A stretch of 64,000 nucleotides of DNA, from contig CAMUZQ010000004.1 in assembly GCA_947165275.1 (NCBI GenBank), positions 18,951 through 82,950 of the forward strand, in the 5' to 3' direction. The notes below the pieces were generated by a model. It ran no database searches, was not told where the DNA came from, and saw only the letters and a program-made list of their open reading frames with translations. Made by a program: the position numbers and the translations under genes. The DNA comes from an uncultured Lachnospiraceae bacterium. Its GTDB lineage: Bacteria; Bacillota; Clostridia; Lachnospirales; Lachnospiraceae. This document shows, piece by piece, positions 26,020 through 34,527 of this stretch (position 1 is the first letter of the stretch; each line of letters opens with the position of its first letter).

Positions 26020-27198
26020 ATGACGAACAATAATGTATCAAGTGTCTTAAAGAAAAATGCAATGCTGATTGTCCTTGTCCTGGTTTACATCTTTTTCACA
26101 GTTACGACAAGCGGACAGATGTTCCAGCCAATGAACTTTAATGCATTGATCACTCAGAATGCATATGTCTTTGTGCTGGCAACAGGTATGTTGATGTGTA
26201 TGCTGACAGGAGGTAATATAGACCTTTCCTGTGGATCGTTTGTCTGTTTCCTGGGATCAGTCGGCGGCATATTGATGGTAGTGAAGCAGATGAATCCCGG
26301 TGTTTCAATATTATTGATGCTTCTTGTGGGTCTGGTCTATGGCTCGATCCTGGGTTATCTTATAGCCTATGTTGACATACCGCCGTGGATAGCTACACTG
26401 GCAGGATATCTTGCTTTCAGAGGCTGGGGCACAGCTCTTCTCAGCGCCAACAGTACTACAGGAAGTATTTCACTTGCTGCACAGAAGGGCTTCCTTGCTA
26501 TCTTTTCAGGCAAGGTATTCTCTACACCGGTAGGCAAGACAAACATGGTCTGCATCATCGCAGGTGTTGTAGCCTGTGTGGTAGTCATTGCAACATCCGT
26601 CCTCAGCAGATCCGCGAAGCTTAAAAAGGGCTATGAAGCAGAGTCTATGCTGGCAGTTATCGTAAAATGCGTACTGTCCTCAGCGGTAATAATGCTTTTT
26701 GCATTCAAGCTCTCACTGGCAGGCGGTATCCCTACAGTCCTTGTATGGGTGGTGGTGATAGTTCTTATATATAACTTCATTACGTCCCGTACCGTCCTCG
26801 GAAGATATTTCTATACCATCGGAGGAAATGCGGAGGCTACCAGGCTTTCCGGTGTGGATACAAGGAAGATCATGTTTCTGGCATATCTGAATATGGCAAT
26901 GCTTACTGCAATAACCACCTTCATAGTCACGGCAAGGTTCCAGGCAGCAAATTCACAGGCAGGAACCTACTATGAGATGGATGCCATAGCAGCGTGCGTT
27001 GTCGGCGGAGTCTCAGCATACGGCGGAGCAGGCAACATCTTCGGAATGGTAGTCGGAGCTACACTGATAGGTGTCATCAACCTCGGAATGTCACTGATGA
27101 GCGTCGATGCAAACTGGCAGAAGGTCGTTAAGGGTATAGTTCTTCTGGCCGCTGTAGTATTTGATATTCTTGCTGATAAGAAGAACAGCACAAAATAA
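26020..27198 (+). CDS. Sugar ABC transporter permease, MmsB-like (copy 2)
   Basis: A 392-residue permease, homologous over its full length to copy 1: LTGGNIDLSCGS, IPPWIATLAGYLAFRG and TIGGNAEATRLSGVD fall at the same places. Differences concentrate in the periplasmic segment around residues 140-180. With a single two-domain ATPase and one binding protein in the operon, the two permeases could form a heterodimer or serve alternative sugars. The ribosome site GGGAGGAGG is strong. A terminator closes the operon 50 bp later. Confidence 0.92.
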   Translation: MTNNNVSSVLKKNAMLIVLVLVYIFFTVTTSGQMFQPMNFNALITQNAYVFVLATGMLMCMLTGGNIDLSCGSFVCFLGSVGGILMVVKQMNPGVSILLMLLVGLVYGSILGYLIAYVDIPPWIATLAGYLAFRGWGTALLSANSTTGSISLAAQKGFLAIFSGKVFSTPVGKTNMVCIIAGVVACVVVIATSVLSRSAKLKKGYEAESMLAVIVKCVLSSAVIMLFAFKLSLAGGIPTVLVWVVVIVLIYNFITSRTVLGRYFYTIGGNAEATRLSGVDTRKIMFLAYLNMAMLTAITTFIVTARFQAANSQAGTYYEMDAIAACVVGGVSAYGGAGNIFGMVVGATLIGVINLGMSLMSVDANWQKVVKGIVLLAAVVFDILADKKNSTK

Positions 27199-27246
27199 TA
27201 CAGATCTTTAAAAATGCACCGGAAACCGGACAGAAAAAGATCCTGG

Positions 27247-27280
27247 GAACCGCACGAGCGATCGTGCGGTTCTTTTTTTT
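27247..27280 (+). terminator. Terminator of the sugar transporter operon
   Basis: Perfect 11-bp arms GAACCGCACGA / TCGTGCGGTTC, 4-nt loop, then eight T. Confidence 0.95.
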
Positions 27281-27306
27281 ACAAAACAGGCTGTATTTGT
27301 TATAAT
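27278..27306 (+). promoter_or_regulatory. Sigma-A promoter of the GT/asnB operon
   Basis: TTTACA and TATAAT are 17 bp apart; the -35 overlaps the T-run of the preceding terminator. The start codon lies 16 bp after the -10, giving a very short leader. Confidence 0.7.
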
Positions 27307-27321
27307 TTCTAGGATTTGATT

Positions 27322-28446
27322 ATGAAGGATCCGGCAATAGTCATAATAGCATATAACAGAGCAGATTCTCTTAAGCGGCTGCTGTCTTCCATAGCAAGAG
27401 CTGATTATTCAGATACCTCAGATATAACCCTGATCATAAGTATAGATAAAGGAAACAACGAGGACGTGATAAGGGCGGCTGAGGATTTTTCATGGCTTCA
27501 CGGAAAAAAAACGGTGATAAAAAGAGAAAAGAACATGGGTCTGAAAGCCCACGTTCTGGCCTGTTCTCAGCTTGCCGTTGAATACGGAAGCCTGATCGTG
27601 CTGGAGGATGATCTTTATGTTTCCAGGGATTATTACGACTATACAAAAGAAGCGCTGGAATTCGTAAAGGACGACGGGCGCATAGCTGGTGTTTCATTAT
27701 ATGATCATCTTTTTAATGTTCATGTAAGAGAGCCTTTCGAAGCCGTAAATGACGGTTACGACAACTGGTATTTTCAATTTGCATCCTCCTGGGGGCAGGC
27801 TTACACAGCCGCGCAGTGGCAGGGCTTCAGTGACTGGATGAAGGAAAATGATAATACTCCTTTTCCTGATACGGTGCCGGAGAATGTCCGGACATGGGAT
27901 GATCGTTCGTGGCTGAAATACTGCATAAGATACGCAGTTGAGACTGATAAATACTTTTTATATCCCAGAGTAAGCCACAGTACCAATTTCTCTGAGGACG
28001 GAGGAACACATAAATCAGGTCAGGCTGCAGATTTTCAGGTGCCTCTGAGTCATAGGAGGAAGGGAGGGTATGTTTTTTCCTCTCCGGATGACACGATCAG
28101 CATATACGACGCTTTTTTCGAAAACATATATCTTAAGAAGCTTCTGGGAACGGACAGGGACGTGGTGATAGATCTGTACGGCAGCAAGCAGGTACCGGAT
28201 CATGGCCTTTTGCTATCCTCCAGGGCTCTGCCTTACAAAATACTGTCCGGCTACGGAAGATCTCTCCGTCCCATCGACGCAAATATCATAAATGAACTGC
28301 CGGGATCGGTTTTCAGATTATATGATCTGAGCTGCCCTGCACAGATCGTGAAGGCAGATGATGTCGACAGGCTCTTTTACAACTATCGTGCATTTAAGAC
28401 AAAATACGGTCTGCAGATACTTATGAGAAGGTTATTCGGGAAATAG
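27322..28446 (+). CDS. Glycosyltransferase, GT2/GNT-I-like
   Basis: A 374-residue soluble protein with a GT-A fold start (AIVIIAYNRADSLKRLL) and the acidic metal/nucleotide motif VLEDDLYVS near residue 100. This motif is seen in GNT-I-like and some GT2 enzymes. Aromatic-rich segments (DNWYFQFASSWGQA; DDRSWLKYCIRYA) probably shape the acceptor site. It has no transmembrane segment. It is followed 2 bp later by asparagine synthetase, a pairing seen in surface-polysaccharide clusters. The ATG at 27322 is used rather than the TTG two codons earlier. Donor and acceptor are unknown. Confidence 0.72.
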   Translation: MKDPAIVIIAYNRADSLKRLLSSIARADYSDTSDITLIISIDKGNNEDVIRAAEDFSWLHGKKTVIKREKNMGLKAHVLACSQLAVEYGSLIVLEDDLYVSRDYYDYTKEALEFVKDDGRIAGVSLYDHLFNVHVREPFEAVNDGYDNWYFQFASSWGQAYTAAQWQGFSDWMKENDNTPFPDTVPENVRTWDDRSWLKYCIRYAVETDKYFLYPRVSHSTNFSEDGGTHKSGQAADFQVPLSHRRKGGYVFSSPDDTISIYDAFFENIYLKKLLGTDRDVVIDLYGSKQVPDHGLLLSSRALPYKILSGYGRSLRPIDANIINELPGSVFRLYDLSCPAQIVKADDVDRLFYNYRAFKTKYGLQILMRRLFGK

Positions 28447-28448
28447 AC

Positions 28449-30326
28449 ATGTGCGGGATATTTGGTGTTATAAACAAAAGGATCAGTAAAGAAGAGGCCG
28501 GCAGGTGTCTTGATACCATGTTTCACAGGGGGCCGGATGCTGGAAGGATCCATCAGGAGGATGTCATCACTCTGGGGCACCGGCGACTGGCGATCCTGGA
28601 TCTTTCAGAGGCAGGGATACAGCCGATGACTGATCCTCAGGGAAGATATTCCATTGTTTTCAACGGGGAGATCTATAATTTCTTAGAGATCAGGGATGAA
28701 TTGAAAGGGAAGGGATATTCCTTCAGGACCGAAACCGATACTGAGGTGCTTTTGTGCGCATATATCGAATGGGGTAAGGAGTGTCTTAACCGCCTTAACG
28801 GCATGTGGTCCTTTGCGGTCTGGGATAAGGAGGCGGGAGAACTTTTTCTGTCAAGGGACAGATTCGGGGTAAAGCCTCTGTACTATACATGGCTGGATGA
28901 TGCACATACCGGACTTGCTTTTGCCTCGGAAATGAAGGCTCTCGCTCCGCTTTTGGAGAAGATAGAGCCAAACAGGCATCTGGTCTGCGACCCCGCCCTG
29001 ATAACCGAATATGAGAGTACGGATGAGTGTATCATAAAGGGGATCTCACGTTTTCCTGCGGCAAGCTTTGGAGTATTCAGACCGGAAAAAACAGACGGTC
29101 TCATTATAAACAGATTCTATTCGACACTTGATAATCTCAGAGCGGTCCCCGAAAGGTATGAAGAGCAGGTTGAGGAATTCAGGGAAATGTTTCTGAATGC
29201 CTGCGAGATCAGGATGCGTTCGGATGTGACACTGGGAACGGCGCTTTCAGGCGGACTGGATTCGTCGGCCACAATGTGCGCCATGGCATATCTGGCATCA
29301 AACAGAAATGCCGAAAGATCCGGACGGGACTGGCAGCATGCGTATGTAGCGGCTTTTCCAGGCACGGTCATGGACGAACGCAGATATGCAAAGGCAGTAA
29401 CGGATTATTTGGGTATCAGGTCGACTGAGGTAGTGGTGGATCCGTCAAAAGCCATAGACAGGCTGGACGAGATGCTGTATCTGTTTGAGGATATTTATCT
29501 TACAAGCCCCATACCCATGATGGAGCTGTATGCTGCATTAAGAGCGGACGGGACCATAGTAACGCTTGACGGTCACGGGGCGGACGAGCTGTTCGGGGGC
29601 TATACCTTTGATTTCATAAATGCTCTGGATGACGCAGGAAGAAATAAAAAAGACCGAAAAATGATACTTGATGCGTATATTGAGAGCTTCCCGGATGACG
29701 GCTCAAATGCTTCCCTGAGAAACAGAAGCTACGGAGCTGTCGAGTGGACATACAGGAAACGCAAATTCAAAAAGAAGCTGAGACAGATCCTGGGACGGGA
29801 GAATATCCCGTCTGAGGATGATCCGAGGCTGGACCGGCTGAATAATATCCTTTACAGGTCGGTTCATACAAATATCCTGCCGACACTGCTCCGGAATTAT
29901 GACAGATATTCAATGGCCAACAGCATAGAGATAAGAATGCCCTTTATGGATCATCGTATTGTGGAATATGCATTCTCGATCGGCTGGCGCTCCAAGCTTC
30001 ATGGCGGATATTCAAAATCCATAATAAGGGATGCATTAGAGTCGATAATGCCCGGAGAGGTAGTCCGCAGAAGAACAAAGATAGGATTCAATACACCTGT
30101 CGTGGAGTGGATGAAGGGACCTCTCAGAGAGTATTTCATTGATACGGTTAATGATCAGGCGTTCCGGAACTGCGATCTGATCGATCCTGCGTCGGTAAAA
30201 AACAAGGTATTAAGGGTAATATCGGATCCGGATGCAACTCTGTGGATGGGAGAACAGGCCTGGAGCGCATTGTACCCATATCTGTGGGAGAGGGCATTTC
30301 TTGACAGGATAAGAAAAAACAGATAA
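28449..30326 (+). CDS. asnB: Asparagine synthetase (glutamine-hydrolysing)
   Basis: The 625-residue enzyme has an N-terminal class II glutaminase domain with the mandatory Cys2 (MCGIFGV) and HRGPD, and a C-terminal synthetase domain with the PP-loop SGGLDSSA. RMPFMDHRIVEYA is the substrate-binding helix. It makes asparagine or, in polysaccharide loci, may amidate a uronic acid or other carboxylate. Linkage to a glycosyltransferase makes the latter worth considering. It is the last gene of this operon. Confidence 0.88.
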   Translation: MCGIFGVINKRISKEEAGRCLDTMFHRGPDAGRIHQEDVITLGHRRLAILDLSEAGIQPMTDPQGRYSIVFNGEIYNFLEIRDELKGKGYSFRTETDTEVLLCAYIEWGKECLNRLNGMWSFAVWDKEAGELFLSRDRFGVKPLYYTWLDDAHTGLAFASEMKALAPLLEKIEPNRHLVCDPALITEYESTDECIIKGISRFPAASFGVFRPEKTDGLIINRFYSTLDNLRAVPERYEEQVEEFREMFLNACEIRMRSDVTLGTALSGGLDSSATMCAMAYLASNRNAERSGRDWQHAYVAAFPGTVMDERRYAKAVTDYLGIRSTEVVVDPSKAIDRLDEMLYLFEDIYLTSPIPMMELYAALRADGTIVTLDGHGADELFGGYTFDFINALDDAGRNKKDRKMILDAYIESFPDDGSNASLRNRSYGAVEWTYRKRKFKKKLRQILGRENIPSEDDPRLDRLNNILYRSVHTNILPTLLRNYDRYSMANSIEIRMPFMDHRIVEYAFSIGWRSKLHGGYSKSIIRDALESIMPGEVVRRRTKIGFNTPVVEWMKGPLREYFIDTVNDQAFRNCDLIDPASVKNKVLRVISDPDATLWMGEQAWSALYPYLWERAFLDRIRKNR

Positions 30327-30327
30327 T

Positions 30328-30356
30328 TTGCTTAATTTCAGCGTATGGAGTACAAT
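30328..30356 (+). promoter_or_regulatory. Predicted sigma-A promoter of the ireB operon
   Basis: TTGCTT and TACAAT are 17 bp apart directly after the asnB stop, giving a leader of about 120 nt before ireB. Confidence 0.55.
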
Positions 30357-30485
30357 TTTATGGAGTATGGGCGCTGAACAGATCGGATATTTCAGCCTGA
30401 TAACGCTCCGGGGATCCTGCCTGGGGATATCAGCATACGGACGGAGTAAGGTAAATAAACTGCATTTTATAGAGGAGAATGGATT

Positions 30486-30764
30486 ATGATGGACATAGGG
30501 AGCACACAGTTCTTTAAGGTTGAGACAGAGCCGGAGACAGGTGTCAGAGTAGTATTACAGGCAGTATATGAAGCCCTGACTGAAAAAGGGTACAATCCGG
30601 TAAACCAGATCGTCGGCTATATCATGTCCGGGGATCCCACATATATAACCAGTCATAATAATGCGAGAAGCCTTATCATGAAGGTCGAGAGAGACGAGCT
30701 TGTGGAAGAGCTTCTTACTGATTATATAAAGGATAAAAACTGGAATGCTCACAAAGAGGTCTGA
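30486..30764 (+). CDS. ireB: IreB family regulatory phosphoprotein (UPF0297)
   Basis: A 92-residue cytoplasmic protein. In enterococci IreB is a substrate of the PASTA kinase IreK and modulates intrinsic beta-lactam resistance. The conserved core is visible: FKVETEPE near the N terminus, [33 protein letters not shown] in the centre (quoted only as its start and end being intact), and the C-terminal ELVEELL helix. It is the first gene of the conserved ireB-ruvX-DUF1292 block and its stop overlaps the ruvX start (TGATG). GAGGAG precedes the start; the second ATG three bases on is equally usable. Confidence 0.92.
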   Translation: MMDIGSTQFFKVETEPETGVRVVLQAVYEALTEKGYNPVNQIVGYIMSGDPTYITSHNNARSLIMKVERDELVEELLTDYIKDKNWNAHKEV

Positions 30765-31204
30765 TGCCTGACAGGATATTGGGGCTTGATTATGGCTCGA
30801 AGACAGTAGGTGTTGCCATTACGGACGGTCTTGGACTTACAGCGGTAAGTCTTGAAACGATAACCCGGAGCAAGGAGAATCATCTGAGGCCGACTTACCG
30901 GAGGATCGCGGAGATAGCTGTCGAATATAATGTAAAGCTTATCGTCGTGGGTCTTCCGCTTAACATGGATGACAGTGAGGGCGAGAGAGCAGCGCTTGCC
31001 AGAGCCTTTGCCGGGGAGCTTACCAGACGTACGGGAGTGAGGACTGTCATGCAGGATGAACGTCTTACAACGGTGGAAGCCTCAGAGCTTATCTCGATCA
31101 CGGGAAATCATAAAAAAGATCCCAAGGCCCATATTGATGCAATGGCAGCGGCAATAATCCTTACAGACTATTTGAATCAGAACGGACAAAATGAGCACTA
31201 TTGA
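30764..31204 (+). CDS. ruvX: Holliday junction resolvase-like RuvX (YqgF)
   Basis: A 146-residue RNase H-fold nuclease implicated in 16S rRNA 5'-end maturation and Holliday-junction processing. Motifs are LGLDYGSKTVGVA with the first catalytic Asp, VGLPLNMDDSEG, MQDERLTTVEA and the C-terminal DAMAAAIIL acid. It overlaps ireB upstream and the DUF1292 gene downstream. Confidence 0.93.
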   Translation: MPDRILGLDYGSKTVGVAITDGLGLTAVSLETITRSKENHLRPTYRRIAEIAVEYNVKLIVVGLPLNMDDSEGERAALARAFAGELTRRTGVRTVMQDERLTTVEASELISITGNHKKDPKAHIDAMAAAIILTDYLNQNGQNEHY

Positions 31205-31451
31205 ATTTACGGACAGCGAAAACAACAAGTTCGAGTATGAAGTCATTGAGACAACCGTACTTGGCGGAAATACTTATCTTCTGGTAGCAGATGATGAAGA
31301 TAATGCGTTTATATTAAAAGAGCAGTTTTCCCCGGATGATGAGGAGACGGCTGAGTATACCGGGGAGCTTACAGACAGCGAATATGATGCTGTAGCTGCG
31401 GTATTCTCACAGCTTCTGGAGGACGGGGACATTGCTCTCGAATTAGATTAG
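31191..31451 (+). CDS. DUF1292 protein (YrzB-like)
   Basis: An acidic 86-residue protein of the DUF1292 family, which almost always follows ireB and ruvX in Firmicutes. The pattern EFEVIxT-like strand, YLLVADDEDNAF and a final EDGDIALELD is characteristic. Function is unknown. The start lies 14 nt inside ruvX and has only a weak ribosome site, so translation is probably coupled. Confidence 0.85.
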   Translation: MSTIEFTDSENNKFEYEVIETTVLGGNTYLLVADDEDNAFILKEQFSPDDEETAEYTGELTDSEYDAVAAVFSQLLEDGDIALELD

Positions 31452-31464
31452 AAGGAGCAGTAGT

Positions 31465-33147
31465 TTGAAAAAATCGAATAATGATCTACCTCATTCAAAG
31501 CTGAGGATCATTCCGCTGGGAGGCCTGGAGCAGATCGGCCTGAATATCACAGCCTTTGAATATGAGGATTCTATCATCGTCGTGGACTGCGGGCTGGCAT
31601 TTCCCGAGGATGACATGTTAGGAGTAGACCTGTGCATCCCTGATGTATCCTACCTGGAGGAGAATATAAACAGGGTCAGGGGTTTCGTGATCACCCATGG
31701 GCATGAGGATCATATAGGAGCGCTTCCGTATGTTCTTCAGAAGGTTTCCGCACCGATATATGCCACGAAGCTGACGGTCGCACTTATAGACAAAAAACTC
31801 GAAGAGCATGGCATGCTGAAAACAGTTAAAAGAAAAGTCATTGCTCACGGACAGTCGATCAACCTGGGACAGTTCAGGATAGAGTTCATAAAGACAAACC
31901 ACTCGATAGCGGATGCGGCGGCTCTGGCGATCTACAGCCCCGCGGGGATAGTTGTACATACCGGAGATTTCAAGGTTGATTATACCCCGGTTTATGGTGA
32001 TGCCATAGATCTGCAAAGATTTGGTGAGATAGGAAAGAAGGGCGTGCTGGCGCTCATGTGTGATTCTACGAATGCAGAGAGAGAGGGATTCACCAAGTCT
32101 GAAAAGACTATAGGGCGGATCTTTGATGAGATATTCGGAGAGCATCAGGAAAACCGGCTGATAATCGCTACCTTCGCATCGAATGTGGACCGTGTGCAGC
32201 AGATAATAAATACGGCATATAAGTACGGGAGAAAGGTTGCCGTGGAAGGCAGATCCATGACGAATGTCATAGAAGTAGCCACGGAGCTTGGATATATAAA
32301 TATACCGGAAAACACACTGATAGATCTGAATGATCTGAAAAACTATGCCGATGAGAAGACTGTCATCATCACGACAGGCTCGCAGGGGGAGTCCATGGCA
32401 GCACTCTCGAGAATGGCGCAGAATATTCACAAAAAGGTTACGATACGCCCCACCGATACAATAGTTTTTTCGTCGACTCCTATTCCGGGAAATGAAAAAG
32501 CCGTGGATAAGGTGATAAATGAACTGGAGTCAAACGGCGCAGAGGTTATCTTCCAGGACGTACATGTTTCCGGACATGCATGTAAGGAGGAGATCAAGCT
32601 TATCTATTCTCTGGTGAAGCCGAAGTATGCCCTTCCTGTTCATGGTGAGATCCGGCACAGACATGCCCAGGGGCGGATAGCTAAAGAGCTGGGGTATGAT
32701 ACGGATCATATCCTTATGATAAATTCCGGTGATGTGCTGGAGATCGCAGATGATGGATCGAAGCCTTCAATCGCCGGACATATTCATACCGATTCGGTAT
32801 ATGTGGACGGACTTGGAGTAGGTGATGTGGGATCGGTAGTGCTGAGAGACAGGCAAAGACTGTCAGAGGACGGCGTGGTGGTCATAGCCCTCTCAATGGA
32901 AAGAGGCACGAATCAGGTACTTTCCGGGCCTGAGATCATCTCAAGAGGGTTCGTATATGTGAAAGAGGCTGATGAGCTTCTGGAGGATGCCACAAGCGTT
33001 CTGGAAATGACAATAGAGGAGCTCCAGGACCGTAATGTGAATGACTGGGGCAAGATCCGGCAGGCTCTCAGAGAGAATCTCTCAAGTTATATATGGCAAA
33101 GAACCAAAAGACGGCCCATGATATTACCTGTGATAATGGAGGTTTAG
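31465..33147 (+). CDS. rnj: Ribonuclease J
   Basis: The 560-residue metallo-beta-lactamase/beta-CASP enzyme has 5'-3' exo- and endoribonuclease activity in mRNA decay and rRNA maturation. Zinc motif HGHEDHIGALPY, a second His in VHTGDFKVD, beta-CASP motifs (SFASN-like IIATFASNVDR; TGSQGE; HVSGHACKEEIK; PVHGE) and the C-terminal domain are all present. The start is TTG at 31465, with GAAGGAG about 9 nt upstream. Whether it is RNase J1 or J2 cannot be told from one copy; the full active site favours J1-like activity. Confidence 0.93.
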   Translation: MKKSNNDLPHSKLRIIPLGGLEQIGLNITAFEYEDSIIVVDCGLAFPEDDMLGVDLCIPDVSYLEENINRVRGFVITHGHEDHIGALPYVLQKVSAPIYATKLTVALIDKKLEEHGMLKTVKRKVIAHGQSINLGQFRIEFIKTNHSIADAAALAIYSPAGIVVHTGDFKVDYTPVYGDAIDLQRFGEIGKKGVLALMCDSTNAEREGFTKSEKTIGRIFDEIFGEHQENRLIIATFASNVDRVQQIINTAYKYGRKVAVEGRSMTNVIEVATELGYINIPENTLIDLNDLKNYADEKTVIITTGSQGESMAALSRMAQNIHKKVTIRPTDTIVFSSTPIPGNEKAVDKVINELESNGAEVIFQDVHVSGHACKEEIKLIYSLVKPKYALPVHGEIRHRHAQGRIAKELGYDTDHILMINSGDVLEIADDGSKPSIAGHIHTDSVYVDGLGVGDVGSVVLRDRQRLSEDGVVVIALSMERGTNQVLSGPEIISRGFVYVKEADELLEDATSVLEMTIEELQDRNVNDWGKIRQALRENLSSYIWQRTKRRPMILPVIMEV

Positions 33148-33149
33148 TC

Positions 33150-33482
33150 TTGTATAACGAGGCACAGTTAAATCAACACTTAGACGAATTTGCGGAAATG
33201 CTCAAGGATACCCAGGAGTATAAGGACTATATACATATGGTCGAGGTACTGCAAAGGAATACTGATCTTTACGACCAGGTCATGCTGTTCAGAAAGGCGA
33301 ATTATTTCCTGCAGCATGCTCCCGAGCATGAAGATATATATGACAGGGTAGAGGATCTGAGAAAAAGCAATGCGGAGCTTCTGGATACGCCGGAGGTTTA
33401 TGATTTCCTCATGACGGAATGGACGTTTTTCCATATGATGCAGTCAATGTTTGACAGACTTATGAACGAGATAGATTTTTAG
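33150..33482 (+). CDS. YlbF family regulator
   Basis: A 110-residue all-helical protein of the YlbF/YmcA (Com_YlbF) family. In Bacillus these proteins form a complex that steers RNase Y. The helical pattern and the paired hydrophobics (YKDYIHMVEVLQRN; MMQSMFDRL) fit. The start is taken as TTG at 33150, which has GGAGG 7 nt upstream. The track ATG at 33093 lies inside rnj in another frame and lacks a ribosome site. Adjacency to RNase J supports a role in RNA decay. Confidence 0.75.
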   Translation: MYNEAQLNQHLDEFAEMLKDTQEYKDYIHMVEVLQRNTDLYDQVMLFRKANYFLQHAPEHEDIYDRVEDLRKSNAELLDTPEVYDFLMTEWTFFHMMQSMFDRLMNEIDF

Positions 33483-33486
33483 GACA

Positions 33487-33879
33487 ATGAAGATAAGTTC
33501 ACTGATATCAGGTATATTAAATTTCATAGTAAGGGCGGCGATAGTCATCTTTGTCATATATGCGATAAAGAATCTGTGCTTCCTGTGTTACGATTACGGA
33601 TACAGGATCTATTCCGAGCCCCCGATGGCTTCGGGAGACGGGGTTGATATAGTCGTAAACATACCTATGGGAAGCTCAGTATCGGATACGGCGGAGATCC
33701 TGAAAAAAAACGGACTGATAAGGGATGAGAGATTATTCAGCCTGCAGGAGAGATTTTCCGATTATCACGGGAAGCTTGAATCGGGGATGTATACGCTCAA
33801 TACTTCCATGACAGCCGAAGAAATGCTAGCTGCCATGTCGCCTTCGATCTCTGAAGAAGCAACAGAAGACGGATCATAG
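33487..33879 (+). CDS. Short MltG-like membrane protein lacking the catalytic domain
   Basis: A 130-residue protein with one transmembrane helix (about 10-32) and a LysM-like/YceG N-terminal domain outline (IPMGSSVSDTAEILKKNGLI; LESGMYTLNTSMTAEEMLAAM). Full MltG proteins are about 330-380 residues and cut nascent glycan strands using a C-terminal Glu-containing domain, which is absent here. The following gene starts 4 bp later with its own start, so this is not a simple frameshift. Its position corresponds to yrrL (mltG) in Bacillus, just before trmR. It may be a non-catalytic regulator of peptidoglycan synthesis. Confidence 0.7.
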   Translation: MKISSLISGILNFIVRAAIVIFVIYAIKNLCFLCYDYGYRIYSEPPMASGDGVDIVVNIPMGSSVSDTAEILKKNGLIRDERLFSLQERFSDYHGKLESGMYTLNTSMTAEEMLAAMSPSISEEATEDGS

Positions 33880-33882
33880 CAT

Positions 33883-34527
33883 ATGGACAGTGAGCGTATT
33901 TCTGATTTCATAAGGCAATATGGATCAGAAAGGGAGGATATACTTCAGCGGCTCAGAAAAAAGGCAGAGGCTGAAGGAGTTCCCATCATCAGGGAAGAGA
34001 CCGAGGCTTTTATCAGAACCATAACGCTTCTGATGAAGCCCCGTGATATATTGGAGCTGGGAACAGCTGTCGGTTATTCCTCCATAATGCTGGCACTGAC
34101 AGATGAAAGCCATGAATCCCGTATAGATACGGTGGAGGACTGGGAGCCGAGGATCCCTCTGGCCGAAGCGAATATCAGAGAGGCAGGGCTTGCGGAGAGA
34201 ATAAATCTCATTCACGGCGATGCGCTTGAAGTAATGCGGGATATGAAAAAAACATATGACCTTGTATTTATAGATGCAGCCAAGGGACAATACCCGGATT
34301 ACTTAAAGGAGGCAATGAGACTGACCCGTACCGGTTCTGTGATAATAGCAGACAATATCCTGCAGGACGGAGAGATAATGGAATCAAAGTTCATTGTTGA
34401 ACGGCGGGACAGAACGATACACAAACGTATCAGAGAATTTCTTGAAATGGTTTCGAAGGATGAAAGACTTGAAACATCCATACTGCCTGTAGGCGACGGG
34501 ATTACCTTTTCGGTGAGATGCAGATGA
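33883..34527 (+). CDS. trmR: tRNA 5-hydroxyuridine methyltransferase (TrmR-like, class I SAM)
   Basis: A 214-residue O-methyltransferase of the COG4122 type. The SAM motif is ILELGTAVGYSSIML, the acidic loop is TVEDWEP, and the metal/catalytic motif is LVFIDAAKGQYPDY with DNILQDG. In Bacillus the orthologue YrrM (TrmR) converts ho5U34 to mo5U34 in tRNA. The neighbouring U32 protein, a probable tRNA hydroxylase, and the mltG-like gene before it reproduce the yrrL-yrrM-yrrN/O order, supporting this specific role over a small-molecule substrate. Confidence 0.85.
   Translation: MDSERISDFIRQYGSEREDILQRLRKKAEAEGVPIIREETEAFIRTITLLMKPRDILELGTAVGYSSIMLALTDESHESRIDTVEDWEPRIPLAEANIREAGLAERINLIHGDALEVMRDMKKTYDLVFIDAAKGQYPDYLKEAMRLTRTGSVIIADNILQDGEIMESKFIVERRDRTIHKRIREFLEMVSKDERLETSILPVGDGITFSVRCR

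Noticed and set aside
31618-32430. 270-aa minus-strand ORF
   Set aside because: Antisense to ribonuclease J; no domain and no ribosome site.
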